Assembly (NCBI GenBank): GCA_025964675.1
Contig: JAOPYI010000192.1
Location: 1-64,000 of the forward strand
DNA from: Sphaerisporangium sp.
Lineage (GTDB): Bacteria > Actinomycetota > Actinomycetes > Streptosporangiales > Streptosporangiaceae
Reading direction: 5' to 3'
Length of the DNA: 64,000 bases
Below, piece by piece: positions 42,109 to 51,463 of this stretch (position 1 is the stretch's first letter; each line of letters begins with the position of its first letter). The notes under the pieces are model-generated. The model was given only the letters and a program-made list of their open reading frames with translations, had not been told where the DNA came from and searched no databases. A program made the position numbers and the translations under genes.

Positions 42109-42728
42109 TGACCCAGCTGACCCCGGCCCGCGTCCTCTCGGCCGGTGGCAGGCTGGCCGCGGAGTCGGCCCGGTTCGCCTCGTACGGCTGGATGCGCGGC
42201 ACCTCCGGCAACATCTCCGAGGTCGTCGCCCGCGGGCCCCTGCGCCTGGCCGTGACCGCCGGCGGGCTGGACAAGGGCGAGCTGACCGCCGCCGACGTCG
42301 CCGTCGTGGACACCAAGGGAGAGCCCGTCGAGGTCGAGGGCGTCGCACCGCTCCGGCCCTCGGCCGAGGCGGGCCTGCACGCCCGCGTGGCCGCCCTGAC
42401 CGGCGCGGACGCCGTCGTCCACGTCCACGCGCTCAACGCCGTGCTCGCCGGGCACCGCTGGCCGGGGGGCGTCCATCTGCGCGACGTCGAGACGCTCAAG
42501 GGCATCGGGCGGCTCGCGCACGACGACGAGGTGATCTTCCCGGTGATCGCCAACAGCCAGGACATGGGCGAGTTGGGCGACCGGTTCGAGGCCGTGTACG
42601 ACCCCCGCACCCCCGCGGTGATCGTCGCCGGTCACGGCCTCTACACCTGGGGGATCGACCTCGTACGAGCCCGCCACGTCACCGAATGCGTCGAATGGCT
42701 CCTGGCCTACGCCCTCGCGACCGCGTGA
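42108..42728 (+). CDS. mtnB: Methylthioribulose-1-phosphate dehydratase (MtnB)
   Basis: 206 aa, class II aldolase fold. It shows MRGTSGNIS (phosphate loop), the base-containing RPSAEAGLH, the zinc ligands HVHALN and the later GHGLYTWG. The YTWG motif separates MtnB from sugar-phosphate aldolases. It dehydrates methylthioribulose-1-phosphate. It is the last gene of the plus-strand salvage operon. Confidence 0.95.
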   Translation: MTQLTPARVLSAGGRLAAESARFASYGWMRGTSGNISEVVARGPLRLAVTAGGLDKGELTAADVAVVDTKGEPVEVEGVAPLRPSAEAGLHARVAALTGADAVVHVHALNAVLAGHRWPGGVHLRDVETLKGIGRLAHDDEVIFPVIANSQDMGELGDRFEAVYDPRTPAVIVAGHGLYTWGIDLVRARHVTECVEWLLAYALATA

Positions 42729-42734
42729 GGCCGG

Positions 42735-42968
42735 TCAGCCGGCGCCGGCCGAGAGGCGGCCGAACAGGGCGAGCGCGGCGTCGCGCACCTCCGCGGGGGT
42801 GACGCCGCCCAGGGCGGCCCGGGCCTCGGAGACGTCACGAGTGGTGGCGCAGGTGATGGCCACCGACGTGGCGGCGGCGTGGCTGAGCGATCCCGCGGGC
42901 GCGTTGTCCGCCATCTCCCTGGCGGTCGTGGCGAGATCGAGGTTGTCTGTCCTTGGCGCGCTGGTCAA
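42735..42968 (-). CDS. Small Ala-rich protein of unknown function
   Basis: 77 aa from a TTG at 42968 with GAGGAGA 6 bases upstream. The sequence is mostly helix (LDLATTAREMADNA, DVSEARAALGGVTPAEVRDAALALFGRL). No family recognised. It lies between the two salvage operons, convergent with mtnB. The TTG start and composition make it a modest call. Confidence 0.45.
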   Translation of the reverse strand: MTSAPRTDNLDLATTAREMADNAPAGSLSHAAATSVAITCATTRDVSEARAALGGVTPAEVRDAALALFGRLSAGAG

Positions 42969-43099
42969 CGGGTTCTCCTCGCGGTAGCGGATGTGGTCTT
43001 GTGCCGGTACTTAGGTGGTCGCAGGGGAGCTGATCGAGGGGTGGTCCGGCGACGGGCGGCCACTCGCGGAAGCGACCAGAAGTGCAGGTAAAACGCCTA

Positions 43100-44389
43100 T
43101 CATCTGAGGATACCTAGGGAACCCGGCGTCGCGCTCCCCACGTCGGGAGCACTCGCCGCGTCCGACAGGACGTGGCCGACGCGGTCGAAGAGGCCGGGGA
43201 CCCCAGGCGGCCGCTCCACCAGCGGCGCCCCCTCCACCAGCAGCAGCCTCGCCGCGCGCAGCACGCCACGGGCGGCGGCGGCGCGCGGCTCCTCGGGCAG
43301 GGTCTCGATGTCGGACACCTTGGCGAAGCCGATGATCCGGCGGGCGGCCTCGGCCCCGGCGACCGCCACGGCGTCCCGGCGCACCTTGGCGAGGAACCGC
43401 TCGAGCACGGCGTCGCCGAACACCCGGGGATCGGCCCGGTCGGGCCACAGCTCCGTGAACTGCCCGTGGAACGCCCGCCAGGTCTCGTCGGCCTGCGCGA
43501 GCACCCACGTGGCGTGCCGCTGGTCGCCCAGCGCCAGCGCCCGGGCCGCCGCGAGGACGTAGTTGGCCCACAACGCGCCCACGTCGAAGCCGACCGGACC
43601 GTAGAACGCGAACTCGACGTCGAACGCCCTCGTCGAGCGCGGCTCCCCCGCCCGCACCAGCACCGAGCCGGTGTGCAGGTCGCCGTGTATCAGCGCCTCG
43701 GCGTGGGTCATGAAGGTCAGCTTGGCGGCGCCGACGGCGGCGAGCACGTCAGGATCTCGGGCGTACGCGGCCACGTCGGCCTCGTTCGCCTGCAGCACCC
43801 TGTTGTGCTCATGCCGGACGTACGGCTCGGTGAACACCAGGTCCTCGGTGATCTGGCACAGCTGGGCGTTCACCGAGGAGGCGAGCGCCGCCTTCTGCTC
43901 CAGCGCGCCGAGCCCGAACACCGACGTCCCGAAGGCCACCCGGGCGGCGTAGCGGCCGAGGTCGGCCGCGGCGCCCTCGTGCCGCGCCCCATCGTTGAGC
44001 TCACCGCGCCAGACCCGGTGGTCGGAGAGGTCCTCGATCGCGATGACATGACGTGCGGTGTCCTCGTCGTAGATGGCGGGGACGTACGCCCCGGCCACGG
44101 CACCGTGGGCGCGCAGCGCCCGGGCCTCGGACCCGTTGCGGTCGGGCGTCATGGGCCAGGCCGGGTCGGTCCTGACATACGGGAGGGACTGCTTGAGCAC
44201 CAGGCCGGGCGCTCCGGCGGCCTCGACGACGAAGACCAGGTTCAGGTTGCCGTCCCCGACCTCCCGCACGCCCGTGACGAGCGCCGGGTCCAGCCGGCTC
44301 ACGAGCGCGGGCCGGCCGGCGATGTGGGCGGGCACGCTGCCGGCCGTGAGCAATGCGTACGACTGCCCGGCGCCGATCATGGCGGTCAT
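43100..44389 (-). CDS. mtnK: S-methyl-5-thioribose kinase (MtnK)
   Basis: 429 aa; the ATG at 44389 overlaps the stop of the permease gene (ATGA) with GGGAG upstream. It is a choline-kinase-like fold with GDGNLNLVFVV (nucleotide loop), LVLKQSLPYVR (Lys), MTHAEALIHGDLHTGSVLV (catalytic Asp in HGDLH) and AFDVEFAFYGPVGFDVG (metal Asp). It phosphorylates methylthioribose for MtnA. Co-transcription with an ABC importer suggests uptake of methylthioribose or its nucleoside followed by immediate phosphorylation. Confidence 0.94.
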   Translation of the reverse strand: MTAMIGAGQSYALLTAGSVPAHIAGRPALVSRLDPALVTGVREVGDGNLNLVFVVEAAGAPGLVLKQSLPYVRTDPAWPMTPDRNGSEARALRAHGAVAGAYVPAIYDEDTARHVIAIEDLSDHRVWRGELNDGARHEGAAADLGRYAARVAFGTSVFGLGALEQKAALASSVNAQLCQITEDLVFTEPYVRHEHNRVLQANEADVAAYARDPDVLAAVGAAKLTFMTHAEALIHGDLHTGSVLVRAGEPRSTRAFDVEFAFYGPVGFDVGALWANYVLAAARALALGDQRHATWVLAQADETWRAFHGQFTELWPDRADPRVFGDAVLERFLAKVRRDAVAVAGAEAARRIIGFAKVSDIETLPEEPRAAAARGVLRAARLLLVEGAPLVERPPGVPGLFDRVGHVLSDAASAPDVGSATPGSLGILR

Positions 44390-45411
44390 CGTCGTCTCCC
44401 TGGGGTCAGCGTGTAGCTCATGACCAGCGAGCCGACGAGCAGCGCGCCCTGGACGAAGGTCTGCGTGTAGTACGGGGCGTTCAGCATGGTCAGGCCGCTG
44501 ATCATCACACCGACGAACACCGCGCCGACGACGGTCCCGAGCGCGTTCGGCTTGTTGGCGCCCAGCACGGCGAACCCGATCAGCGCCGCCGCGACCGACT
44601 GCAGGAGGTAGGGGTCCCCCGCGCCCACGTCGCCGCGGCCGAGCCGGGCGGACAGCAGGATGCCGCCGACGGCGGCGCACAGGCCCGACACGGCGTACGC
44701 CAGGGCGCGGTAGCGGCCGACACGGATGCCCGCCAGGCGGGAGGCCCGGGGGTTGCCGCCTATGGCGTACAGCGCGCGGCCCCACCGGGTGTGGCCCAGG
44801 AACACGTACGCCGCGGCGGCCAGCAGGGCCATGACGATCACGGGGACGGGGACCGACGCGACCGTGCCGGCGCCGAGCCACACGAAGCCGCTGGTGTACT
44901 TCCCTGGGGCGGTGACGCCGTCGGTGGTCATGCCGGCCGACACCGACTGGCCGGAGGTGATGATGAGCGCCAGCCCCTGGAACAGGAACATGGTGCCGAG
45001 CGTCGCCACCAGGTCGGGGACCTTGGCGACCACGATGAGCAGCACGTTCACCCCGGCCACCAGCAGGCCGGCCAGCAGCCCCGCCGCGATCGCGGTGGGG
45101 CCCGTGAGGTTGAAGCGGACCATGGCCGAGGCGGTGACCATCACGACGAACCCGACGTTGGCCCCGGCCGACAGGTCGAACCCCCCGGCGGCCATCGACA
45201 CGGTCACGCCGAGCGCCACCACCGCGACGATGGCGACGGACTGCAACACGATCAGCGCGTTGCCGAACGTCCCGAAAGCCGGCCTCGCGAGCGAGAAGAC
45301 GACGACCATCACCGCGAGGACGGCCAGCAGGCCGTACCTGTACCCGATGGAGGCCGCCCGGTCGAGGAGGGGCACCTGCTCCCCCACCTGGGGCTTCACC
45401 GTCGTCGTCAT
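44386..45411 (-). CDS. Ribose-type ABC transporter permease
   Basis: 341 aa from the ATG at 45411, which overlaps the ATPase stop (ATGA). It is an RbsC/BPD_transp_2 permease of about nine or ten helices with AAGGFDLSAGANVG, ALYAIGGNPRASRLAGI (coupling loop) and LGTVVGAVFVGVMISGL. A longer in-frame reading runs through the ATPase gene and is a shadow. It works with the ATPase and lipoprotein to import a pentose-like compound, likely methylthioribose. Confidence 0.93.
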   Translation of the reverse strand: MTTTVKPQVGEQVPLLDRAASIGYRYGLLAVLAVMVVVFSLARPAFGTFGNALIVLQSVAIVAVVALGVTVSMAAGGFDLSAGANVGFVVMVTASAMVRFNLTGPTAIAAGLLAGLLVAGVNVLLIVVAKVPDLVATLGTMFLFQGLALIITSGQSVSAGMTTDGVTAPGKYTSGFVWLGAGTVASVPVPVIVMALLAAAAYVFLGHTRWGRALYAIGGNPRASRLAGIRVGRYRALAYAVSGLCAAVGGILLSARLGRGDVGAGDPYLLQSVAAALIGFAVLGANKPNALGTVVGAVFVGVMISGLTMLNAPYYTQTFVQGALLVGSLVMSYTLTPGRRR

Positions 45412-46910
45412 CGGCCCTCCCCCGCCATGAGCGCGGCGAGCCGCTCGGCCGTGACCTCGCCTGCCCGGAGTTCTCCTGTCACGGTCCCCTCGTACAGGAC
45501 GAGAACCCGGTCGGCCACCTGAAGCACCTCCTGCGGATCGGACGACGCGACGACCACGCCCGTCGTCGTGGAAATCTCCCGAAGTACGCGGGAGATGTCG
45601 GCCCGCGCGCCCACGTCCACCCCGCGGAACGGCTCGTCGAGCAGCATCAGGCGGAACGCCCCCTCCATCCAGCGGCCGACGACGACCTTCTGCTGGTTGC
45701 CGCCCGACAGCGCCTCGATGCCGGCTTCCGGCCCCGGCCCGCGTACCCCGAACCGCTCGATGACACGGCGGGCCGAGCCGGTCTCCGCGCGGCGCGACAG
45801 CAGCCCCGTGCGGCTGTGCGCGCGCAGGCGGGGAAGCGTGACGTGCGCCCGTACCGACCAGCCCGGCAGCGTGGCCTGGGCCGCGCGCTCCTCCGCGACG
45901 AACGCGACGCCCGCCCCGATGGCCGCGTGCGGGTCGCGCGGACGGTACGGCCGGTCGCCCAGCGTGAGCGCGCCGGACACCAGTGGCCGAGCGCCGTAGA
46001 TCTGTTCCAGTAGCTCGGTCTTGCCCGACCCGATCAGCCCTGTCACGCCGAGGACCTCGCCGGGCGACACGCGAAGGTCGAACGGCTCCGCGCCCGGCCG
46101 CGTCCGCATCCCCTCGCCCAGCAGGATGGGCTCGCCGACCGGCCTGGCCTCGTGCCGGGTGGCCTCGATCTCGTCGCCGAGCATGGCCGTCACCAGGCTC
46201 GGGCCGTCGACCGGCGTGGTGAAGACCCGCTGGATCGTGCCGTCGCGCAGCACGGCGACCCGGTCGCACAGGTCCTGGATCTCGCTGAGGCGGTGGGAGA
46301 CGAACAGCACGGCGACACCGCTCGCGGCCATCCGCCGCACGGCCGTGAGGAGGACGGCGGACTCGGTTGCCGAGAGCGTGGAGGTGGGCTCGTCGAGGAT
46401 GAGCAGGCGCGGGTTCCTGGACAACGCCCTGGCGATGACGATCTGCTGGCGCGCGCTGGCGGGAAGCGCCTCGACGGGGGCGTCCAGCGGGACGCTGAGC
46501 CGCGCGGCCTCGGCGATCTCCCGCGCCGCCTCCCGCGTGCGCGCCCGGGTGGTGAACCATCCGGCGCCCCGGCGGGCGAGGGAGTCGAGCGTGAGGTTCT
46601 CGGCGACCGTGGTGCCGAACACCACGCCGTCGTCGATGTTCTGGTGGACGGTCTGCACGCCCGCGTCCTGGGCCTCGAGCGGGCCCGACAGCTCGACCGT
46701 ACGGCCGCGCAGGCGGATCTCCCCGGAGGTGGGCCGGGTCACCCCGGACAGCACGTTGATCAGGGTGGACTTTCCGGCCCCGTTGGTGCCGATGAGGCCG
46801 AGCACCTCACCCGGCCGCAGCTCCAGCGTGACGTCGCGCAGCGCCCGTGTGGCGCCGTACCGCTTTGACACGCGGGACACCGACACCACCGGTCCGGCGG
46901 TCTGGGTCAC
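45408..46910 (-). CDS. Ribose-type ABC transporter ATPase with two nucleotide-binding domains
   Basis: 500 aa, GTG start 10 bases after the lipoprotein stop. The first domain has Walker A GTNGAGKST and LILDEPTSTL. The second has GLIGSGKTELL, the signature ALSGGNQQKVVVGR and LLLDEPFRGVD. This RbsA-like tandem is typical of monosaccharide importers. The first-domain signature is degenerate (LPASARQQ), as is common in RbsA. It energises the permease encoded downstream. Confidence 0.94.
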   Translation of the reverse strand: MTQTAGPVVSVSRVSKRYGATRALRDVTLELRPGEVLGLIGTNGAGKSTLINVLSGVTRPTSGEIRLRGRTVELSGPLEAQDAGVQTVHQNIDDGVVFGTTVAENLTLDSLARRGAGWFTTRARTREAAREIAEAARLSVPLDAPVEALPASARQQIVIARALSRNPRLLILDEPTSTLSATESAVLLTAVRRMAASGVAVLFVSHRLSEIQDLCDRVAVLRDGTIQRVFTTPVDGPSLVTAMLGDEIEATRHEARPVGEPILLGEGMRTRPGAEPFDLRVSPGEVLGVTGLIGSGKTELLEQIYGARPLVSGALTLGDRPYRPRDPHAAIGAGVAFVAEERAAQATLPGWSVRAHVTLPRLRAHSRTGLLSRRAETGSARRVIERFGVRGPGPEAGIEALSGGNQQKVVVGRWMEGAFRLMLLDEPFRGVDVGARADISRVLREISTTTGVVVASSDPQEVLQVADRVLVLYEGTVTGELRAGEVTAERLAALMAGEGR

Positions 46911-46920
46911 GAGGGCCCCG

Positions 46921-48033
46921 TCAGCCCGTGGACGGCGCGGCCCACGCCACCCGCGCGACGTCGGGCGTCGACAGGGCCGGGATCGCCTGGACCAGCTGCT
47001 GGACGTTGGCGATGCCGCCCTGGCGCAGCCGATCCTGGGTGATCAGCGCGGGCGGCACCTTCAGCGCGTGGTCGACCTGCTGGCCTGCGACGAGCAGCGC
47101 GGCGGCCCGTACGGCGATCCGGCCGACGTTGGAGGGGTCGGTGGCCGCGGTGGCCACCCAGGGGCTGTTCGCCTCCGTGATCACGCCGATGTCGGCGGTG
47201 GAGATGTCCGCTCCGTAGATCTTGACCTTGCCCTGCAGGCCCAGCTCCTTGACCGCGAGGGCCGCGCCCTTGGCGAACTCGTCGTAGGGCGCGAAGATCG
47301 CCGTGACCCCCGGGTTGGCCTGGAGGGCGGCCTTGGCCTGGTCGGCGACCGCGGCGGCCGTGGAGCTGTTCACCACGCCGATCCGCGCGGCCTGGGTGAT
47401 GCCGGGGTTGTCCTTCTTGAACTGTGTCCAGGTCTCGTCGCGCCGGTCCAGCGGGGCGAAGCCCGCGACGTACACGTAGAGGACCTTGGCGGTGCCGCCG
47501 GTGTCCTTCTTCAGCGCGCCGAGCGACTGCTCGGCGATCTGGTGGTCGTCCTGGTCGATCGTGACGGCGTCCGGCGTGCCGGGGTCGACGTCGAAGGCCA
47601 CGACCGGGATCCCGGCGCTCGTGGCCTTCTTGATCGCCGGCTGGACGGTCTGGGCGAACCCGTGGTCGACGATGACGGCGGAGGCCTTCTGGTTCACCGC
47701 CTGCTCCAGGTTGAGCGCCTGCTTGTCGTTGTTTCCCTCCCCGCTGGAGACGTCCAGGGTGACGCCGATCGCCTTGGCCTCGGCCTGCGCCCCGGCCAGC
47801 CACTGCTCGAAGTAGTCGCCGGAGGACAGCTGCCTCACCAGCGAGACGTGCACAGCGCCGCCGGCGAAGGCAGCCGGCGGGGTGGCCGTGGGGGCCGGGG
47901 CCGCGGGCGTCTTCGGCGCCGCGCTCGGGGCCGCGGTGGTGGAGGGACCCTGGGAGCAGCCGGCCATGAGCACGGCCGCCAGGGCGGCGACGGCGACCCC
48001 GAGGGAGCTGGGAGTGGAGCGCAAGATGATCAC
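46921..48033 (-). CDS. Ribose-type ABC transporter substrate-binding lipoprotein
   Basis: 370 aa, GTG start. A lipoprotein signal ends at LMAGC and is followed by an Ala/Pro/Thr linker. The periplasmic-binding fold (VSLVRQLSSGDYFEQWLAGA, ASAVIVDHG, IPVVAFDVDP, AIFAPYDEFAKGAA, KIYGADIS) is that of RbsB/LuxP-like proteins. It is the first gene of the minus-strand unit binding protein, ATPase, permease, mtnK, and is divergent from mtnD. The ligand is presumably methylthioribose or a related nucleoside, by context only. Confidence 0.92.
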   Translation of the reverse strand: MIILRSTPSSLGVAVAALAAVLMAGCSQGPSTTAAPSAAPKTPAAPAPTATPPAAFAGGAVHVSLVRQLSSGDYFEQWLAGAQAEAKAIGVTLDVSSGEGNNDKQALNLEQAVNQKASAVIVDHGFAQTVQPAIKKATSAGIPVVAFDVDPGTPDAVTIDQDDHQIAEQSLGALKKDTGGTAKVLYVYVAGFAPLDRRDETWTQFKKDNPGITQAARIGVVNSSTAAAVADQAKAALQANPGVTAIFAPYDEFAKGAALAVKELGLQGKVKIYGADISTADIGVITEANSPWVATAATDPSNVGRIAVRAAALLVAGQQVDHALKVPPALITQDRLRQGGIANVQQLVQAIPALSTPDVARVAWAAPSTG

Positions 48034-48094
48034 GTCATTCGTATGAGAGCCGGAGGCGGGCGCGCTCGACGGCGGGGGTTCGCGCGGTATCGGG

Positions 48095-48124
48095 ATGCTA
48101 TGCCGGGGCGTCCCTTATTGTCCA
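48095..48124 (-). promoter_or_regulatory. Promoter of the transporter-mtnK operon
   Basis: On the minus strand TGGACA (48119-48124) is separated by 18 bases from TAGCAT (48095-48100), a fair match to -35 and -10 boxes. Transcription would start about 55 bases before the lipoprotein GTG. Confidence 0.5.
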
Positions 48125-48148
48125 CTTTTCATGCAGGGATAAGGTGAT

Positions 48149-48177
48149 TTGCCGATTCGCGCACGCGGGCGGACAAT
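48149..48177 (+). promoter_or_regulatory. Promoter of mtnD, probably leaderless
   Basis: TTGCCG (48149-48154), a 17-base spacer and GACAAT (48172-48177) stand 7 bases before the mtnD ATG at 48185. This spacing predicts a transcript starting at or next to the start codon. There is no ribosome-binding site. Confidence 0.6.
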
Positions 48178-48184
48178 TCAGGGC

Positions 48185-48778
<594 letters not shown>

Positions 48779-48789
48779 AGCCTCGGCCG

Positions 48790-48933
48790 TCAGGCGGCGG
48801 AGCGCAGATGCCCCTCCTGGAGCGGGCCGTGCCTGTTGAAGATCACGTCCGCGGTGGAGTCCCACAGCTCCCGGGCGAGCCGCAGGAACTCGGCGGCGCG
48901 GCTGCGGTCCGCCGTCTCGGCGAGGTGGCGCAA
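48790..48933 (-). CDS. Possible small protein or C-terminal gene remnant
   Basis: A 47-codon frame from a TTG (48933) reads LRHLAETADRSRAAEFLRLA, then RELWDSTADVIFNRHGPLQ and ends SAA. The amphipathic helical character and codon use look protein-coding, but there is no ribosome site and a stop lies six codons upstream. It may be the tail of a decayed gene. The rest of the 48779-49139 gap holds no gene. GCTAGC at 49004-49009 is a small palindrome upstream of the desaturase. Confidence 0.3.
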   Translation of the reverse strand: MRHLAETADRSRAAEFLRLARELWDSTADVIFNRHGPLQEGHLRSAA

Positions 48934-49139
48934 GGAGGAGAACGACTGTCAACCTTTCGTGATCACGGAACCGCGTAGGGCCACTTCACGGTGGGGCTAG
49001 CACTACCATGGGCGGGAGTGTTACCTGGATGTCGCGGCCGTGGTGATCCGGACAGTCTTGGAAAGCCACCTCCAACCCGCACGCCGCGCTTCACGGGGTT
49101 GGCGGGGTTCCATCGATCCGCCACCACGTGAGGAGACCC

Positions 49140-50198
49140 GTGACCAGCTCAATCACGATCGACGCCGCGGAACAGGAGACGCGCGGCAGCGACTTCGCGC
49201 GCCTCTCCCGCCGGATAGCCAAGGCCGGGCTGCTGGACAGGCGGCCCGGTTACTACACGCTACGGCTGGGCCTCGCCGGCGGCCTGTTCGCAGGCGGGTG
49301 GGCCGCGTTCCTCGCGGTGGGCGACTCCTGGTACCAGGTCCTGGTCGCGGCGTTCCTCGCGCTGGTCTTCGCGCAGATCGCCCTCGTCGCCCACGACCTG
49401 GCCCACCGGCAGGTCTTCAGGTCCAGGCGCTCCAGCGAGATCGCGGGGTGGCTGGCCGGCAACGTCGGCGTCGGCATGAGCTACGGCTGGTGGATGGACA
49501 AGCACACCCGGCACCACGCCAACCCCAACCACGAGGACCACGATCCCGACGTCTCCCCCGGCGTCCTCGTCTGGTCGCAGGGGCAGGCCGCCGCCAGCCG
49601 GGGCGTCGCGAGGTTCATCGGCGGAAGGCAGGCGTTCCTGTTCTTCCCGCTGCTGACCCTGGAGGGCATGAACCTGCACGTGTCCAGCTTCCGGGCGCTC
49701 GGGCGGTCCTCGCTCAAGCACCGGTGGGTGGAGGCCATGCTGCTGGTCGCCCACGTCGTGGCGTACTTCGCCGTGGTCTTCGCTGTGTTGCCGCTCGGCA
49801 AGGGGCTGGTCTTCGTAGCCGTGCACCAGGCGATCTTCGGGGTGTACCTCGGCTGCACGTTCGCGCCCAACCACAAGGGCATGCCCATGATGACCGGCGA
49901 CGACCGCCTCGACTTCCTGAGGCGCCAGGTGCTCACCTCCCGTGACGTGCGGGGCGGCTGGGCGGTCGACCTGGCCCTCGGCGGGCTCAACTACCAGATC
50001 GAGCACCACCTTTTCCCCAGCATGCCGACGCCCAACCTGCGCAAGGCCCAGCCGATCGTCCGGGCGTACTGCGCCGAACTGGGCATCCCCTACCTCGAGA
50101 GCGGTCTGGTCAGCTCGTACGCCCAGGCCCTGCGTCACATGCACGCCGCGGGCGCGCCGCTCCGAGTTCGGGGGGCATCCGAGGGTGGTGAGCGGTGA
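49140..50198 (+). CDS. Membrane fatty acid desaturase
   Basis: 352 aa from a GTG at 49140 with GAGGAG 6 bases upstream. The three histidine boxes are HDLAH (85-89), HTRHH (122-126) and QIEHH (about 286-290). The last has the Q-x-x-HH form of front-end or acyl-lipid (DesA3/delta-6-like) desaturases. Four membrane helices in two pairs are expected. It introduces a cis double bond into an acyl-lipid or acyl-CoA using a ferredoxin-type donor, which is not encoded next to it. Confidence 0.93.
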   Translation: MTSSITIDAAEQETRGSDFARLSRRIAKAGLLDRRPGYYTLRLGLAGGLFAGGWAAFLAVGDSWYQVLVAAFLALVFAQIALVAHDLAHRQVFRSRRSSEIAGWLAGNVGVGMSYGWWMDKHTRHHANPNHEDHDPDVSPGVLVWSQGQAAASRGVARFIGGRQAFLFFPLLTLEGMNLHVSSFRALGRSSLKHRWVEAMLLVAHVVAYFAVVFAVLPLGKGLVFVAVHQAIFGVYLGCTFAPNHKGMPMMTGDDRLDFLRRQVLTSRDVRGGWAVDLALGGLNYQIEHHLFPSMPTPNLRKAQPIVRAYCAELGIPYLESGLVSSYAQALRHMHAAGAPLRVRGASEGGER

Positions 50199-50241
50199 GT
50201 AGCGAATACTGAGGTCACAGGACCAGCGACGGGGGCGACGC

Positions 50242-51399
50242 ATGATCACTACAGAGACGATCGACCGGATCATCCGGTTCAACGGGGGCGATGTCCCCGT
50301 GGTGTCCTTGTACGTCGGCGTGGGCCAGGACGGCCCCACCGCGCTTTCCACCCAGGTCAACAGCCTGCTCCACGAGATCCGCCCCCTAGGGCAGGACAGC
50401 TCGCTCGGCCGCCAGGCACGCCTTTCGATACGTGCCGACATCGAGCGAATCGAGAGCCTCGAAGGCCTGGAACGGGTCGAGACCGGCGCCGTGGCCGTCT
50501 TCTCGTGCACCGAGGGCGACCTGTTCGAGCAGCTCGTCCTGCCGCGCCCCGTGCGGGACCGGGTCATGGTCGACGCGACGCCGTGGGTCCGCCCGATGCT
50601 GGCGGTGCTGGACGAATACCACCGGAGCTGCGTCCTGGTCGTCGACAGGCGGTCGGCCGAGGTGTGGGAGCTGTACCAGGACGAGATGCGCGAGATCGGC
50701 AACGTGCAGGACCCGGCCCTGCGGAAGCCCAACTTCGCCGGGTGGTACGGGCTCACGGAGCACCGGGTGCGCAACCGCGCCGACGACCTGACCAAACGTC
50801 ACTTCCGCAACGCCGTACGACTGCTGGACGAGCTGTTCCGCACCGGCGACCACGAGCTGCTGATCATCGGCGGCCACCCGGAGGAGGTGCCGATCTTCAT
50901 GGATTTCCTCCCCCACCATCTGCGGCCGAAGGTCGCGGGCACCTTCACCGTCGACCCCCGGACGGCCACGCCCGCAGACATCCGCCACAGCGCCGAGCGC
51001 ATCCTCGAGCAGTACGAGCGCGACGAGGAGCGCCGGTGGGTCGCCGACGTCCTCGAGAGGGCCGCCACCCGCCGTCCGGCCGCCATCGGCCTGGACGACT
51101 GCCTGTGGGCCGGGTCCGTCGCCGCCGTGCAGACCCTGCTGGTCCAGGACGGCGCGACGGCCCCCGGAGTCGTGTGCGACGAGTCCGGCTGGCTGGCCGC
51201 CTCCGGGGACATGTGCCCGCTGTGCGGCCGGGCGACCCGGCACACGCCGGACGTCATCGACGAGCTGGCCGACACCGTGATCGAGGAGGGCGGCTCGGTC
51301 GAGCACGTGCTCGCCGAGACCGAGCTCAAGGATCACATCACGGCCGCCTCGCTGCGCTTCCCCCTGCCTCCGCGCCCCCCGCTGGGGACGCCGGCCTGA
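50242..51399 (+). CDS. Vms1/eRF1-like (baeRF family) protein
   Basis: 385 aa. The order N-domain, central RNase-H-like domain and C-terminal L7Ae-like domain is suggested by VVSLYVGVG, VLVVDRRSAEVWEL, HRVRNRADDLTKRHFRNAV, LLIIGGHPEEVPIF and VQTLLVQDG. A zinc-finger-like CPLCG starts at C325. Relatives of archaeal and eukaryotic release factor eRF1 and of Vms1 hydrolyse peptidyl-tRNA in ribosome rescue. Bacterial members have also been linked to ribosome hibernation. It has its own unit followed by a hairpin at 51421. Confidence 0.8.
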   Translation: MITTETIDRIIRFNGGDVPVVSLYVGVGQDGPTALSTQVNSLLHEIRPLGQDSSLGRQARLSIRADIERIESLEGLERVETGAVAVFSCTEGDLFEQLVLPRPVRDRVMVDATPWVRPMLAVLDEYHRSCVLVVDRRSAEVWELYQDEMREIGNVQDPALRKPNFAGWYGLTEHRVRNRADDLTKRHFRNAVRLLDELFRTGDHELLIIGGHPEEVPIFMDFLPHHLRPKVAGTFTVDPRTATPADIRHSAERILEQYERDEERRWVADVLERAATRRPAAIGLDDCLWAGSVAAVQTLLVQDGATAPGVVCDESGWLAASGDMCPLCGRATRHTPDVIDELADTVIEEGGSVEHVLAETELKDHITAASLRFPLPPRPPLGTPA

Positions 51400-51420
51400 T
51401 CGCGCGGGACGTACGGCCAA

Positions 51421-51450
51421 GAGGCCCCTCCGGATGTTCGGAGAGGCCTC
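51421..51450. terminator. Hairpin between convergent genes
   Basis: GAGGCC plus CTCCG pair with CGGAG plus GGCCTC around a GATGTT loop with one mismatch. It lies between the stops of the eRF1-like gene and the dehydrogenase gene and should terminate both. Confidence 0.7.
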
Positions 51451-51463
51451 GTCGTGGGACCGG

